DNA from: Phytohabitans sp052068095
GTDB lineage: Bacteria > Actinomycetota > Actinomycetes > Mycobacteriales > Micromonosporaceae
Assembly: GCF_052068095.1 (NCBI RefSeq)
Contig: NZ_JBQHDG010000023.1
Coordinates: 62,001 to 126,000 of the forward strand
Direction: 5' to 3'
Length of the DNA stretch: 64,000 bases
The position numbers and the translations under genes were made by a program. Below are positions 25,375 to 33,417 of the stretch, piece by piece (within the stretch, counting starts at the first letter, position 1; every line of letters begins with the position of its first letter). The notes under the pieces are model-generated. The model was not told the origin of the DNA, did no database searches, and was given only the letters and a program-made list of their open reading frames with translations.

Positions 25375-25423
25375 GGGTGGAGGTGTCCGGTCGGTTCGGC
25401 AACCTGTGCGCTCACCTCCACCC
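25375..25423 (+). promoter_or_regulatory. Strong hairpin in the leader of the transporter operon
   Basis: GGGTGGAGGTG (25375-25385) is exactly complementary to CACCTCCACCC (25413-25423), with a 27-base loop containing CGGTTCGGCAACC. It lies directly after the candidate promoter, so the transcript would start with it. The remaining 250 bases to the gene are GC-rich with further possible stems and no good gene. It could be an attenuator or a riboswitch-like element. It does not match the TPP, cobalamin or SAM-I patterns I know. Confidence 0.45.
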
Positions 25424-25683
25424 GGCACGTCGACCAGCGGTAGCGCCACCGGTCGATGTCGGCACATGGATCGGTCTGTGAGCCTGCGGGCAACCGGGGG
25501 AGCGAGCAAGACGCGGGCCGGGCGGTGGCCGGTTCGAAAAGGGCCACCCACCGCCGCCACCGGCACCGGCACATCGCCACCCGCGGCGGCGGCCCGGCTG
25601 GCCTCGTCGTGATCATTCAACCGCTTCGCCCACGGCGGCGAAGCCGACCACTTGGAATGAATAGCATGCGAGCTGGAGATGTG

Positions 25684-26739
25684 ATGTTGGTAGCACCACA
25701 TCCGCCGGGGTCCTCCCGGCGGCGGCCCGGCGTCGGTGTGGTCGCCGCAGTAGTCCTGCTGCTGTTGGCGGGCTGCGGCGGCGACGGCGAGACTGCCGCG
25801 GGTGAGCCGTTGGACAAGGTCACCTACCTGACCGGGTTCGGGATCAGCGGACGGGAGTCGCACGCGCATACCGCGGTGGCGAAGGGGTTCTTCCGCGAGG
25901 CCGGTTTCGAGGTCACGATCGAGCCGGGGCAGGCAGGCCCCTACAACGACAACGCCGTCGGCGCCGGGAAGGCGCAGTTCGCCGGCGTCGACGCCAGCGG
26001 CGCGTTCGTCCGGTTCGCCAAGGCAGCCCCCGGCCAGCGGAAGGTCCGCACGGTGGCCGCCGTGCAGCAACGCACCCTGCTGTCGATGGTCACCCTCAGC
26101 GACCGGAACATCCGGGTACCCAAGGACCTGGCCGGCAAACGGTTGGGGGTTGGCCCTGGGGCCGCCCCACGGGTGATGTGGCCGCTGTACGCGAAGCTGG
26201 CCGGTGTCGGCCCGGTGACCTTCGTGGAGAACAAGCCGGACACCCTCGCCGGGCTGCTGGTGGCGAACAAGGTCGACGCGATCGGCCTGTTCGTCGCGGG
26301 CATACCGCAGGTCGAGGCGGCCGAGGCGAAACTGGCCAAGGAACAGAACCGGCCGCCGCGGCAGGTGGTCAAGCTGCCGTACTCCGACTACCTGACCGAC
26401 ATGTACGGCACCGTGCTGATCACCTCCACCCATCTCGTCGACCGCGACCCGGACCGGGTCCGCCGGTTCACCGGGGCGCTGATGAAGGGCCTGCGGTACG
26501 CGGTCGAGCATCCGCAAGAGGCCGGCCAGATTCTGCACGACATGGACGCCAAGCAGAATCCCGCGACCGCGGCCCGCGAGTTGGAACTGGTGAAGCCGTT
26601 CGCCGTACCACCCGGCGGCCATCCGTACGGATTTATGGATCCGGCACAGGTTGCCCGCTCGATCGCCATCTTGCAGAACCTGCCCATGCCGAACATCACG
26701 CCGGAACAGCTGGTCGCGTTCGACCTGGTGCCCCAATGA
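25684..26739 (+). CDS. ABC transporter substrate-binding lipoprotein, NMT1/THI5/SsuA-like
   Basis: 351 residues from ATG at 25684 with GGAG five bases upstream. Signal peptide with a lipobox: VVAAVVLLLLAGC, so Cys is the lipidated first mature residue. The mature protein has the NMT1 layout: VAKGFFREAGFEVTIEPGQA, then FAGVDASGAFVRFA, then DLAGKRLGVGPGAAPRVMWP, and VDAIGLFVAGIP. Relatives bind pyrimidine thiamine precursors, taurine/sulfonates, nitrate or riboflavin precursors, and the ligand cannot be chosen here. It overlaps the downstream methyltransferase by ATGA, an unusual partner. The permease follows, but no ATPase gene is present. Confidence 0.85.
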   Translation: MLVAPHPPGSSRRRPGVGVVAAVVLLLLAGCGGDGETAAGEPLDKVTYLTGFGISGRESHAHTAVAKGFFREAGFEVTIEPGQAGPYNDNAVGAGKAQFAGVDASGAFVRFAKAAPGQRKVRTVAAVQQRTLLSMVTLSDRNIRVPKDLAGKRLGVGPGAAPRVMWPLYAKLAGVGPVTFVENKPDTLAGLLVANKVDAIGLFVAGIPQVEAAEAKLAKEQNRPPRQVVKLPYSDYLTDMYGTVLITSTHLVDRDPDRVRRFTGALMKGLRYAVEHPQEAGQILHDMDAKQNPATAARELELVKPFAVPPGGHPYGFMDPAQVARSIAILQNLPMPNITPEQLVAFDLVPQ

Positions 26740-27545
26740 CACCGCCGACCGGCACCGTCACTCCGTACCCGTTGGACAACACCGCCGACGGTGCCGACGC
26801 CCACCACCACGGGCTCGCCCACCTGCTGGACAACTTCTCCCAGCACCGCCTCGCGGGCCTGCGCGACTGGTCCGGGGCGCACGTGCTCGAAGTGGGCTGC
26901 GGCAAGGGCTCGTTCGCGCGCCGCCTCGCCGACATGGTCGGCGACAGCGGCCACGTGACTGCCACCGACCTCAAACCCCCGGCGCTCGACCACGACCGCA
27001 TCACCGTCATCCAGCACGACCTGACCAGCGACACGGCCCTGCCGGCCGGACCCTTCGACGGCGTCCACACCCGCCTGGTCCTGCAACACCTGCCCACCCG
27101 CGAGGACATCCTGGACCGGCTGATCGCCGTGCTCCGGCCCGGCGGCGTCCTGATCGAGGAGGCATGGCGGCCCGTCCGGGTCAACCCGGTCGTTGCCGCA
27201 CCCGACCCGGACTCCCGCTACCTGTACGAACGCTTCGCCCACGCCAGCGGCCGCATCTTCGACGACGCCGGCACCGACCCCCACTGGGCAAAACAGGTAC
27301 CCACCGCCATGGAGAACCGCGGCCTGACCAATGTGGACACCGTCATCCACGGCAGCTTCTGGCGCGGCGGCGACCCCGCCGCCCGCATGGTCGCCGGCAC
27401 CATTCCGCAACTGGCCGACGGCCTACTGGCCAAAGGCTTCACCACCGCTGACATCGACGCAGTCCTGGAACTGCTCCACAACCCCGCGTTGAAAGTGGAG
27501 TCCCACCTGCTCTACTCCACCAGCGGATACGTGCCCCAGCGGTAG
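26736..27545 (+). CDS. SAM-dependent class I methyltransferase in the transporter operon
   Basis: 269 residues from ATG at 26736, overlapping the lipoprotein stop. Motif I is HVLEVGCGKGSFARRLADMV (about 49-68). VTATDLKPPALDHDRITVIQ is motif II, FDGVHTRLVLQHLPTREDIL motifs IV/V, and VLRPGGVLIEEAWRP motif VI. The C-terminal third may recognise the substrate. It is the middle gene of lipoprotein-methyltransferase-permease, so the imported compound is probably its substrate or is related to it. No known transporter operon of this order comes to mind. Confidence 0.9.
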   Translation: MTPPTGTVTPYPLDNTADGADAHHHGLAHLLDNFSQHRLAGLRDWSGAHVLEVGCGKGSFARRLADMVGDSGHVTATDLKPPALDHDRITVIQHDLTSDTALPAGPFDGVHTRLVLQHLPTREDILDRLIAVLRPGGVLIEEAWRPVRVNPVVAAPDPDSRYLYERFAHASGRIFDDAGTDPHWAKQVPTAMENRGLTNVDTVIHGSFWRGGDPAARMVAGTIPQLADGLLAKGFTTADIDAVLELLHNPALKVESHLLYSTSGYVPQR

Positions 27546-27635
27546 GGCTGTACGGACCGCCGAGGGTGCCCCGCAGGCGTGGGCACCCTCCGGCATCTCC
27601 CCTCCAGATTCCGACCGGACCAGGAGGTTCGCCCG

Positions 27636-28406
27636 GTGGCATTTCCGTTCCGCCGTTGGCTCGGGGCGCTGCTCCCGGTGGCCGCTTGCACCGCCGGCGT
27701 CGCCGGCTGGTGGGCCGCGACGGCGGCGTTCGACATTCCCTCGTTCTTCCTGCCCGATCCGCTGGACGTCGCCCGCGCGGGACGCGCCATGCCCGGCTAC
27801 CTCGCCAGCGAAGCGTGGGTGACCATCATCGAGATCCTGGCCGGGTTCGCCTTCGCCGTCGCCAGCGGTCTGGTCGCGGCCGCCGTCCTCGCGGCCTGGC
27901 GGCCGCTCGAGCGCGCCCTGATGCCGCCGCTCGTCGCGCTCAACGCCGTACCCAAGGTAGCCGTAGCACCGTTGTTCGTCCTCTGGCTCGGATTCGGACC
28001 CGAACCCAAGATCGCCCTCGTCTGGCTGATCTGCACCTTCCCCATCCTGCTCGGCACGCTCGCCGGGCTCACCTCAACCCCCGCCGAACTCGCCGAACTA
28101 GCCCGATCGCTGGACGCCAACCGCTGGCGAACCTTCCGCAAAATCCGCCTCCCACACGCGCTACCGCAGATCTTCACCGGCCTCAAACTCAGCATCCAAC
28201 TCGCCGTCATCGGCGCCGTCGTCGCCGAAGTCACCAGCCCCAACCGCGGCCTCGGCGCCCTCATCGTGACCAGCTCCGCCCAAGCCGACACACCACTAGC
28301 CTTCGCCGCGATCACCATCCTCGCCGGCCTCAACGTCACACTCTTCTACGCCATCGTTGCCACCGAACGACTCCTGGCACCATGGGCGAGGGCCGTCTCT
28401 GGGTGA
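27636..28406 (+). CDS. ABC transporter permease, SsuC/ThiX-like
   Basis: 256 residues from GTG at 27636 with AGGAGG about nine bases upstream. It has five to six membrane spans and the EAA loop ELAELARSLDANRWRTFRKI, followed by RLPHALPQIFTGLKLSIQL, the typical BPD_transp_1 contact with the ATPase. NAVPKVAVAPLFVLWLGFG is characteristic of the nitrate/sulfonate/thiamine-precursor group. It lies 90 bases after the methyltransferase. The ATP-binding subunit must be encoded elsewhere or shared, because the next 1 kb is debris. Confidence 0.9.
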   Translation: MAFPFRRWLGALLPVAACTAGVAGWWAATAAFDIPSFFLPDPLDVARAGRAMPGYLASEAWVTIIEILAGFAFAVASGLVAAAVLAAWRPLERALMPPLVALNAVPKVAVAPLFVLWLGFGPEPKIALVWLICTFPILLGTLAGLTSTPAELAELARSLDANRWRTFRKIRLPHALPQIFTGLKLSIQLAVIGAVVAEVTSPNRGLGALIVTSSAQADTPLAFAAITILAGLNVTLFYAIVATERLLAPWARAVSG

Positions 28407-29010
28407 CGACGGCGTTCCCACGCAGGTCCGCGGCTGACATGTCCTAAGGAGACACGGTTCTCGCGCCACTGGACTCGCTGCCGTGACTCACGCGGCGTGG
28501 ACCGAAGGTGCCCTGCTGGCGGTTGCGGTCAGGGCTGGTCCAGGTGCCAGCGGTGTTTGAGGACGAGGTGGATGGTGCCGATTAGCGCCGTCATTCTCGA
28601 ACCCATCGAGTTGTGTCACCACGCGGAGGAAGCCCACGGGGGACAGGTATCAATTGGGCGCGGTGAAACTGCTCCCGCGCCCGGTTCAGGTCGCCGGCTT
28701 GGGGGTCGACGGTGAGGGTCAGCTCGTCTGGAGCCTGCTCGGCCAGGTGGGCCGCCACCGTATCGATGAACCTTTGGGTGCTGGAAGGCCGGGTCCGGCT
28801 CACGCGCCGGTTCGTCGACCAACTCTGCGCCACCCCGATGATTGCGGGTCATGAGCCGAAGCTATCGCTGGCAATCCGCCAGTACGCCGCCACCGAGCCG
28901 GTACGCCTGGTCGTCACCGGCTCCGCCGTGACAGACCTGGGGAAACCCACAGCCCGACTAGGCTTCACTTCGCTGCGCTGCCGGGGTGAGCGGTGCCCAG
29001 ACGCCCTCTA
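28407..29010. other. No intact gene; scattered coding remnants
   Basis: I find no complete gene. Pieces with coding character are: a minus-strand frame at about 28591-28833 containing FIDTVAAHLAEQAPDELTL and DLNRAREQFHRAQLIPV; a minus-strand piece near 28535-28605 reading ALIGTIHLVLKHRWHLDQP and then a stop; and a plus-strand frame from about 28855 to a TAA at 29009-29011 containing LAIRQYAATEPVRLVVTGSA. The last abuts the ATG of the next broken gene. None has a recognisable family. The stretch looks like decayed insertions between two live operons. Confidence 0.45.
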
Positions 29011-29276
29011 ATGGCCGGTGAGTTCGCCGCCTACGCCCGCGAGCAGATCCAGACGGTCGACGCCACGCGGCGGGCCCACGTGGCATACCTGCGCGGACCC
29101 TCGCCACCGCGGACCTGCGCGGGCTGATCCGGACCGCACCACCTGGGTACGCGCTCGCGGCAGACGACATCCATCGGTTCGACGCCTTGAGCCGGCGCAT
29201 GCGGGCGGCCCTGGCTACCACGTCGTCGAAAAGGCCGCGGAGCTGCTCGCCGGGCCCTGCGGCTGTGGCGGTGTGA
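29011..29276 (+). pseudogene. Frameshifted small hypothetical gene
   Basis: ATG at 29011 begins AGEFAAYAREQIQTVDATRR, then AHVAYLRG. The frame then breaks near 29092, and the next frame continues naturally as TLATADLRGLIRTAPPGYAL, then AADDIHRFDALSRRMRAALA, to a TGA at 29274-29276. One missing base near CGCGGACCCTC restores an 89-residue helical protein. It overlaps the stop of the upstream remnant by one base, so both belonged to one operon. No family recognised. Confidence 0.5.
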
Positions 29277-29437
29277 CGTCCTGGCCAACTGTCCGGTCGG
29301 CGAGTGGGCGCGGGCCGAGGTGGCAGTGGTTCGTGTGCTCATCGTCCGGCGGCGGTACAGGGATTGTGCTGCCTCGTGGTTACTGATTCGGGTTGTGGGG
29401 TGACGGTCAGTTGTGGCTGGTGGTATGACTGTTGTCT

Positions 29438-31327
29438 ATGCCTTTCCGGGATTTGCGGCTGGCGGTTGATTGTGGCTCGGTGACCACGGCGGCGGTGTTG
29501 GCGTGGGATGGTGGTTGGCTGCCGTTGCAGTGGGATGGCTGGCCGTGGCTGTCCAGCGCTGTTCACGTCGCAGCGGACGGGCAGGTGACGGCGGGGCAGC
29601 AGGCGTGGCTGGCGGCGGTGTCGTCGCCGGCGGGGTTTGAGCCGTCGCCGGTGCGCCGGGCGGGGCAGGACCAGCTGGTTGTGGCCGGGACGCAGTTGCC
29701 GGCGGTGGACTTGGTGGCGGCGACGCTGCGGGTGGTGGGGCAGGAAGCGGCCCGGGTCGCGGGTGGGCCGGTGGCTGATGTGCGGCTGGTGGTGCCGGCG
29801 GTGTGGGGGCCGACCCGTTTGACGTGGTTGCGGCAGGCGGCGCGGCGGGCCGGGCTGGCTGAGGTGACGTTGGTGCCGGCACCGGTCGCGGTGGCCCAAC
29901 ACCTGACTATTTCGGGTGTCCAGCTGCCGGTGGGTTCGTACCTGGCGGTTTGTGACCTGGGTGGCGGTGTCAAGGTCAACGTGCTGCGTCGTGGTCCGGC
30001 CGGGTTCGAGGTTTTGTCCTTTGCGGACGACGAATCGGCTGGTGGGTCCCGGATTGATGAACTGTTGGCGGCGCAGCTCAACGGCCACCAGCCGGAAACC
30101 GCGGCGGCGGTGGATGGGCGGTGGCAGGTGGTGGCGGCGGTGCGGGCGGCCAAGGAGGCGGCGTCGGGGTATGCGACGGTGACGGTGGGTTCGCCGCCGA
30201 CGGTGTGGACGGCCGGGCAGGTGCAGCAGGTCGCGCGGCCGGTGTTGGAGCAGGCCGCCCAGCAGGTGGTGAAGGCTGTGGAGGCAGCGGACCTGACACC
30301 GGACCGGCTGGCCGGTGTGTTCCTGGCCGGTGGCGGGGCGAGCATGCCGCTGGCCGGCCAGGTAATGGGCGAGGCGGTGGGTCGGGCGCCGGTGGTGGTC
30401 GCCGATCCGGGGGTGGCGGCGGTGCGCGGGGCGGCGCAGGCGACCGGTCCGCAGGGCGGCGCCGGGGTGCCGGTGGCGGCGGGGCCGCCGTTGCCGCCGC
30501 TGCGGCGGGCGTTGTCGTTGGCGGTGCCCGGGTTCGCGTCGCTGTTGGTGCTGGCCCGGTTGTTGATGGTCAAGGATCGGGCCGAGGGCCCGTACAACTG
30601 GTACCAGTTCTATCAGCGTTCCTGGAACGGTGACGTGTACGCGCTGCCGGTGAACTGGGGTGCGTTGGCGTTGGCGGCCACGTTGGCGGTGGTGGCGTGT
30701 TTGTGTGGTGCGGCGTTGATCGCGTCGGTGCTGCCGTACGCGGTCGGCCCGGCCGGTGCGGCGGGTTCGGATGGTGGGCAGATGGCCGCTGGGCTGTTGG
30801 TGGCGGCCGGGTTGGGTGTGTCGGTGGCCGGCGTGTACGCGGTCGGTGTGTCGTTGTACTTCAGGGCGCCGAGCGGCGCGTATCTGCGGTGGGCGTTGGT
30901 GCCGGTGCTGCCGCTGTTGGCGGTGGTGGTGGCGGTCGCGGCGCTGGCCGCCCGGTGGGGCAGGCGTCCGGCGGTGGGGTGGCATGACTGGTTGGGGTTT
31001 CCGGTCAGTTCGGTGGTGCCGGCCGCGGTGGGGATGGTGCTGGTCGACTACGCCTACGGCAACTCCGCCGCTGGGGGGTGGGACGGCCTGCTGGGGCGGT
31101 TCGGTGGGTTGTTGATCGGGGTGGGTGCCGCGCTGGCGCTGGTGCGGCCGCTGCTGTTGCGGCTGGTTCTGGCCGGCCCGGTCGGGGTCGCGGCGGCGGC
31201 GATCACCGACTGGCGCACGACCGGCGTGCTCGCGGTCATCTACATCGCCGCGGTCACCTTGTGGTGGCTGCAACGGTTGTGGCAGCTGTGGACCGGTCCG
31301 CCGCGACAATGGCTACCGGGCACATGA
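29438..31327 (+). CDS. Hsp70-like ATPase domain fused to a multi-span membrane domain
   Basis: 629 residues from ATG at 29438 (TTG at 29432 is also in frame). Residues 1-345 or so form an actin/Hsp70-type nucleotide domain: LAVDCGSVTTAAV (phosphate 1, 7-19), AVCDLGGGVKVNVLR (phosphate 2, about 168-182), GVFLAGGGASMPLAGQVMGE (adenosine motif, about 290-309). No substrate-binding domain follows. Instead about seven to eight membrane spans occupy 355-620 (for example ALALAATLAVVACLCGAALI and FGGLLIGVGAALALVRPLLL). ATP-driven change could be passed to the membrane. It leads a run with two membrane BTAD regulators on the same strand. Confidence 0.8.
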   Translation: MPFRDLRLAVDCGSVTTAAVLAWDGGWLPLQWDGWPWLSSAVHVAADGQVTAGQQAWLAAVSSPAGFEPSPVRRAGQDQLVVAGTQLPAVDLVAATLRVVGQEAARVAGGPVADVRLVVPAVWGPTRLTWLRQAARRAGLAEVTLVPAPVAVAQHLTISGVQLPVGSYLAVCDLGGGVKVNVLRRGPAGFEVLSFADDESAGGSRIDELLAAQLNGHQPETAAAVDGRWQVVAAVRAAKEAASGYATVTVGSPPTVWTAGQVQQVARPVLEQAAQQVVKAVEAADLTPDRLAGVFLAGGGASMPLAGQVMGEAVGRAPVVVADPGVAAVRGAAQATGPQGGAGVPVAAGPPLPPLRRALSLAVPGFASLLVLARLLMVKDRAEGPYNWYQFYQRSWNGDVYALPVNWGALALAATLAVVACLCGAALIASVLPYAVGPAGAAGSDGGQMAAGLLVAAGLGVSVAGVYAVGVSLYFRAPSGAYLRWALVPVLPLLAVVVAVAALAARWGRRPAVGWHDWLGFPVSSVVPAAVGMVLVDYAYGNSAAGGWDGLLGRFGGLLIGVGAALALVRPLLLRLVLAGPVGVAAAAITDWRTTGVLAVIYIAAVTLWWLQRLWQLWTGPPRQWLPGT

Positions 31328-31370
31328 CCTACCCACACCGCGCCGTCGGTCACATCCGAGTGGGTTATTG

Positions 31371-32072
31371 ATGGTCAAACGGTTGTGGAGTGGCTTTTGG
31401 GCCGTGGTGATGCTCGTCGGCGTCCCGGTGGTGCTGGTCCGCACGGTCGGCAACCCGTTACCACGTCGTGGTGACCTGCCCGGGCTGATCCAGCAGCCGT
31501 TGACCGAACAGAACATCTACGCCGCGATCGCGGTGGCGGCGTGGCTGATCTGGGCCGGTGTGCTGTATGCGGCGATCGCCACGATCGGGCAGGCCGTCCG
31601 CCGGTCGGTCACGTGGCTGCGTCGCCTGCCACGGCTGCCGCTGCCCACACCGCTGCAAGGGTTGGCGGGTGGGATGCTGGGCGCAGTCGCGGTAACCGCT
31701 ACCCCGACCAGCGCGCCAGCGACCCCACCAGCCACCGCCGCATCCAATGTAGACAATGCCGGTCGCGTGTGGGCGCCGGTCGTTGACGGTGAACGGCAGG
31801 CGGGCGTGTCCGGTGGGGTGGAGCTGGCTGATGGCGGCTGGCTACCTGCCCCGCTGGCGCAGTCGGTCCAGGCGGCCGCGGCAGCGGTGTGGTGGCGCCG
31901 CCGCCGCCACTACGACCCGACCCTGCCCGCGCATCGGGCCGGCGAAGACCTCAATCCGCTGCCGCGGACGGCCCACGCCGTGCAGGCCGCACTCGCCGAT
32001 ACCCCGCCGGCCACCGACACCTATCTGCCGGCGGCCTGGTCCACGACCTACCCGCCGGCGGGGTCGGATTGA
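31371..32072 (+). CDS. Membrane-anchor half of a BTAD regulator
   Basis: 233 residues from ATG at 31371, 43 bases after the Hsp70-like gene. Two membrane spans near residues 8-24 (GFWAVVMLVGVPVVLVR) and 51-70 (IAVAAWLIWAGVLYAAIATI), a basic RSVTWLRRLPRLPLPTPLQG loop and a third hydrophobic stretch near 97-112 match, in order, the N-terminal 120 residues of the intact 966-residue protein at 33418-36318. There is no LysM here. It ends at a TGA overlapping a TTG (32069), where a second ORF carries the regulator half. One missing base near ACGACCTACCC would fuse them. Confidence 0.7.
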   Translation: MVKRLWSGFWAVVMLVGVPVVLVRTVGNPLPRRGDLPGLIQQPLTEQNIYAAIAVAAWLIWAGVLYAAIATIGQAVRRSVTWLRRLPRLPLPTPLQGLAGGMLGAVAVTATPTSAPATPPATAASNVDNAGRVWAPVVDGERQAGVSGGVELADGGWLPAPLAQSVQAAAAAVWWRRRRHYDPTLPAHRAGEDLNPLPRTAHAVQAALADTPPATDTYLPAAWSTTYPPAGSD

Positions 32073-33289
32073 CCGGACCCGGCGCCGCCGCGGCCGCCCG
32101 CGGCGTGCTGGTCGCGCTGCTGCTGTCCCATTCCGGTGACCGTCCCCGCGTGGTCACCACAGGGGACGACCTGGACACTCTGCTTGACCGCCCGACGTCC
32201 TGGCCGCAGCTGCCCGGTTTGCGGGTGGCGAACAGTCTGGCCGATGCCTGCGCTGTCCTGGACGCCATGGTGGTCGATCATCCGGGCCGGCCGGTCACCA
32301 TCATCACCGCCGCGCCCGACGATGGGCTGGTGCGCCGGCTGGCGGCGCTGCTCACCCTCGGCGCCGGGCAGGGCCTGTCCGGGGTGATCGTCGGAGCATG
32401 GCCGCACCGCACCACCTGGCAGGTCGAGGACGACGGCCGGGTGGACGGCGCGCCCGGCCGGCTGACCACGTTGACCGCTGCCGCCGCCCTCGACCTGCTC
32501 ACCCTCACCGCGCTGCGCACCGCCGAGCATCCGACCGCTCAGCACCCGGCCGGGCCGGCGCCACCGGTCAGCCCGACCGTCACCGGCCCCGCCGAAAACG
32601 TGCGGCTGCGTCTGAGCCTGCTGGGCCAGGTCACCGTCACCGCCGGCCAGGGCCCGGTGGCTGTTCGCCGGACCGCGGCCACCCAGATCCTGGTGTTCCT
32701 CGCCCTGCACCCGGCCGGTGCCACCACCGCCGAGTTGTGCGAGGCGCTGTGGCCGCAGCTGCGCCCGCACACCGCCGCCGGCCGCTTCTACACCACGGTC
32801 AGCGAACTGCGTAGCGTCCTACGCACCGCGACCGGCGGCCGTGAGGTCATCACCCACACCGGCGACCGCTACCAGATCGACCACCACCTGGTCGACACCG
32901 ACGTCGACCGGCTGCTGACCGCCGGCCGGCAGGCCACCACCGCAACCGACCGCAAAGTTCGGGAGGCGGCCCTGCGGGACGTGATCGACCTGTACCGCGG
33001 TGAGCTCGCCGCCGGACGCACCTGGCCGTGGCTGGCCCCGCTACGTGAACACGTCCGCCGCGAAGTGATCAACGCCCATGCGCGGCTCGCCGCCGACCTC
33101 CCCGACCAGGCCGCCCGGCTGTGGCGCGATGCCGCCCGCATCGACCCGGTCAACGAATACCTGCACCACCACGCCGTCCACGCGTTGATCGCCTCCGGCG
33201 ACCACCACGCCGCCCGCCTACTGAGCGACGACCACGCCCGGCACCTCGCCGCCGCCAACCTCGAAAAGGCCTCTGACCAGGCCGTGTGA
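32069..33289 (+). CDS. BTAD-containing transcriptional-regulator half
   Basis: 406 residues if begun at TTG 32069, which overlaps the previous stop (TTGA). The frame is open further upstream. GLTGPGAAAAARGVLVALLL corresponds to the intact paralogue's GLAGPGAAGAARAMLVATL. A winged-helix segment at about 180-240 (LLGQVTVTAGQGPVAVRRTA, then TTAELCEALWPQL) and a BTAD helical domain at about 285-400 follow. It is either the second gene of a split pair or the 3' part of one frameshifted gene. Role: SARP-like regulator, possibly tethered to the membrane via the upstream product. Confidence 0.75.
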   Translation: MTGPGAAAAARGVLVALLLSHSGDRPRVVTTGDDLDTLLDRPTSWPQLPGLRVANSLADACAVLDAMVVDHPGRPVTIITAAPDDGLVRRLAALLTLGAGQGLSGVIVGAWPHRTTWQVEDDGRVDGAPGRLTTLTAAAALDLLTLTALRTAEHPTAQHPAGPAPPVSPTVTGPAENVRLRLSLLGQVTVTAGQGPVAVRRTAATQILVFLALHPAGATTAELCEALWPQLRPHTAAGRFYTTVSELRSVLRTATGGREVITHTGDRYQIDHHLVDTDVDRLLTAGRQATTATDRKVREAALRDVIDLYRGELAAGRTWPWLAPLREHVRREVINAHARLAADLPDQAARLWRDAARIDPVNEYLHHHAVHALIASGDHHAARLLSDDHARHLAAANLEKASDQAV

Positions 33290-33417
33290 GGTCGTGTGAG
33301 ATGCGTGTGAGGTTTGTGTCAGGTCGCCACACGCCCGAAAGCCTTGCCGCCACAGCCGATACGCCCCACCGTCGAAGACATCCAACCGGGGATACCCGAA
33401 GCGACAAAGGGGGCGGG

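Noticed and set aside
25536..25555. GGTTCGAAA resembling a tRNA T-loop
   Set aside because: No acceptor, D or anticodon stem can be built around it. It sits in the GC-rich leader of the lipoprotein gene.
24670..26742. 690-residue minus-strand open frame
   Set aside because: It is antisense to the small gene, the GntR region and the lipoprotein gene. It is rich in Arg/Gly/Pro and has no domain or ribosome binding site. Long antisense frames are expected at this GC content.
29339..31309. 656-residue minus-strand open frame
   Set aside because: Antisense of the Hsp70-like gene, almost entirely Arg/His/Pro/Gln, which is the typical shadow of a Gly/Val/Ala-rich gene.
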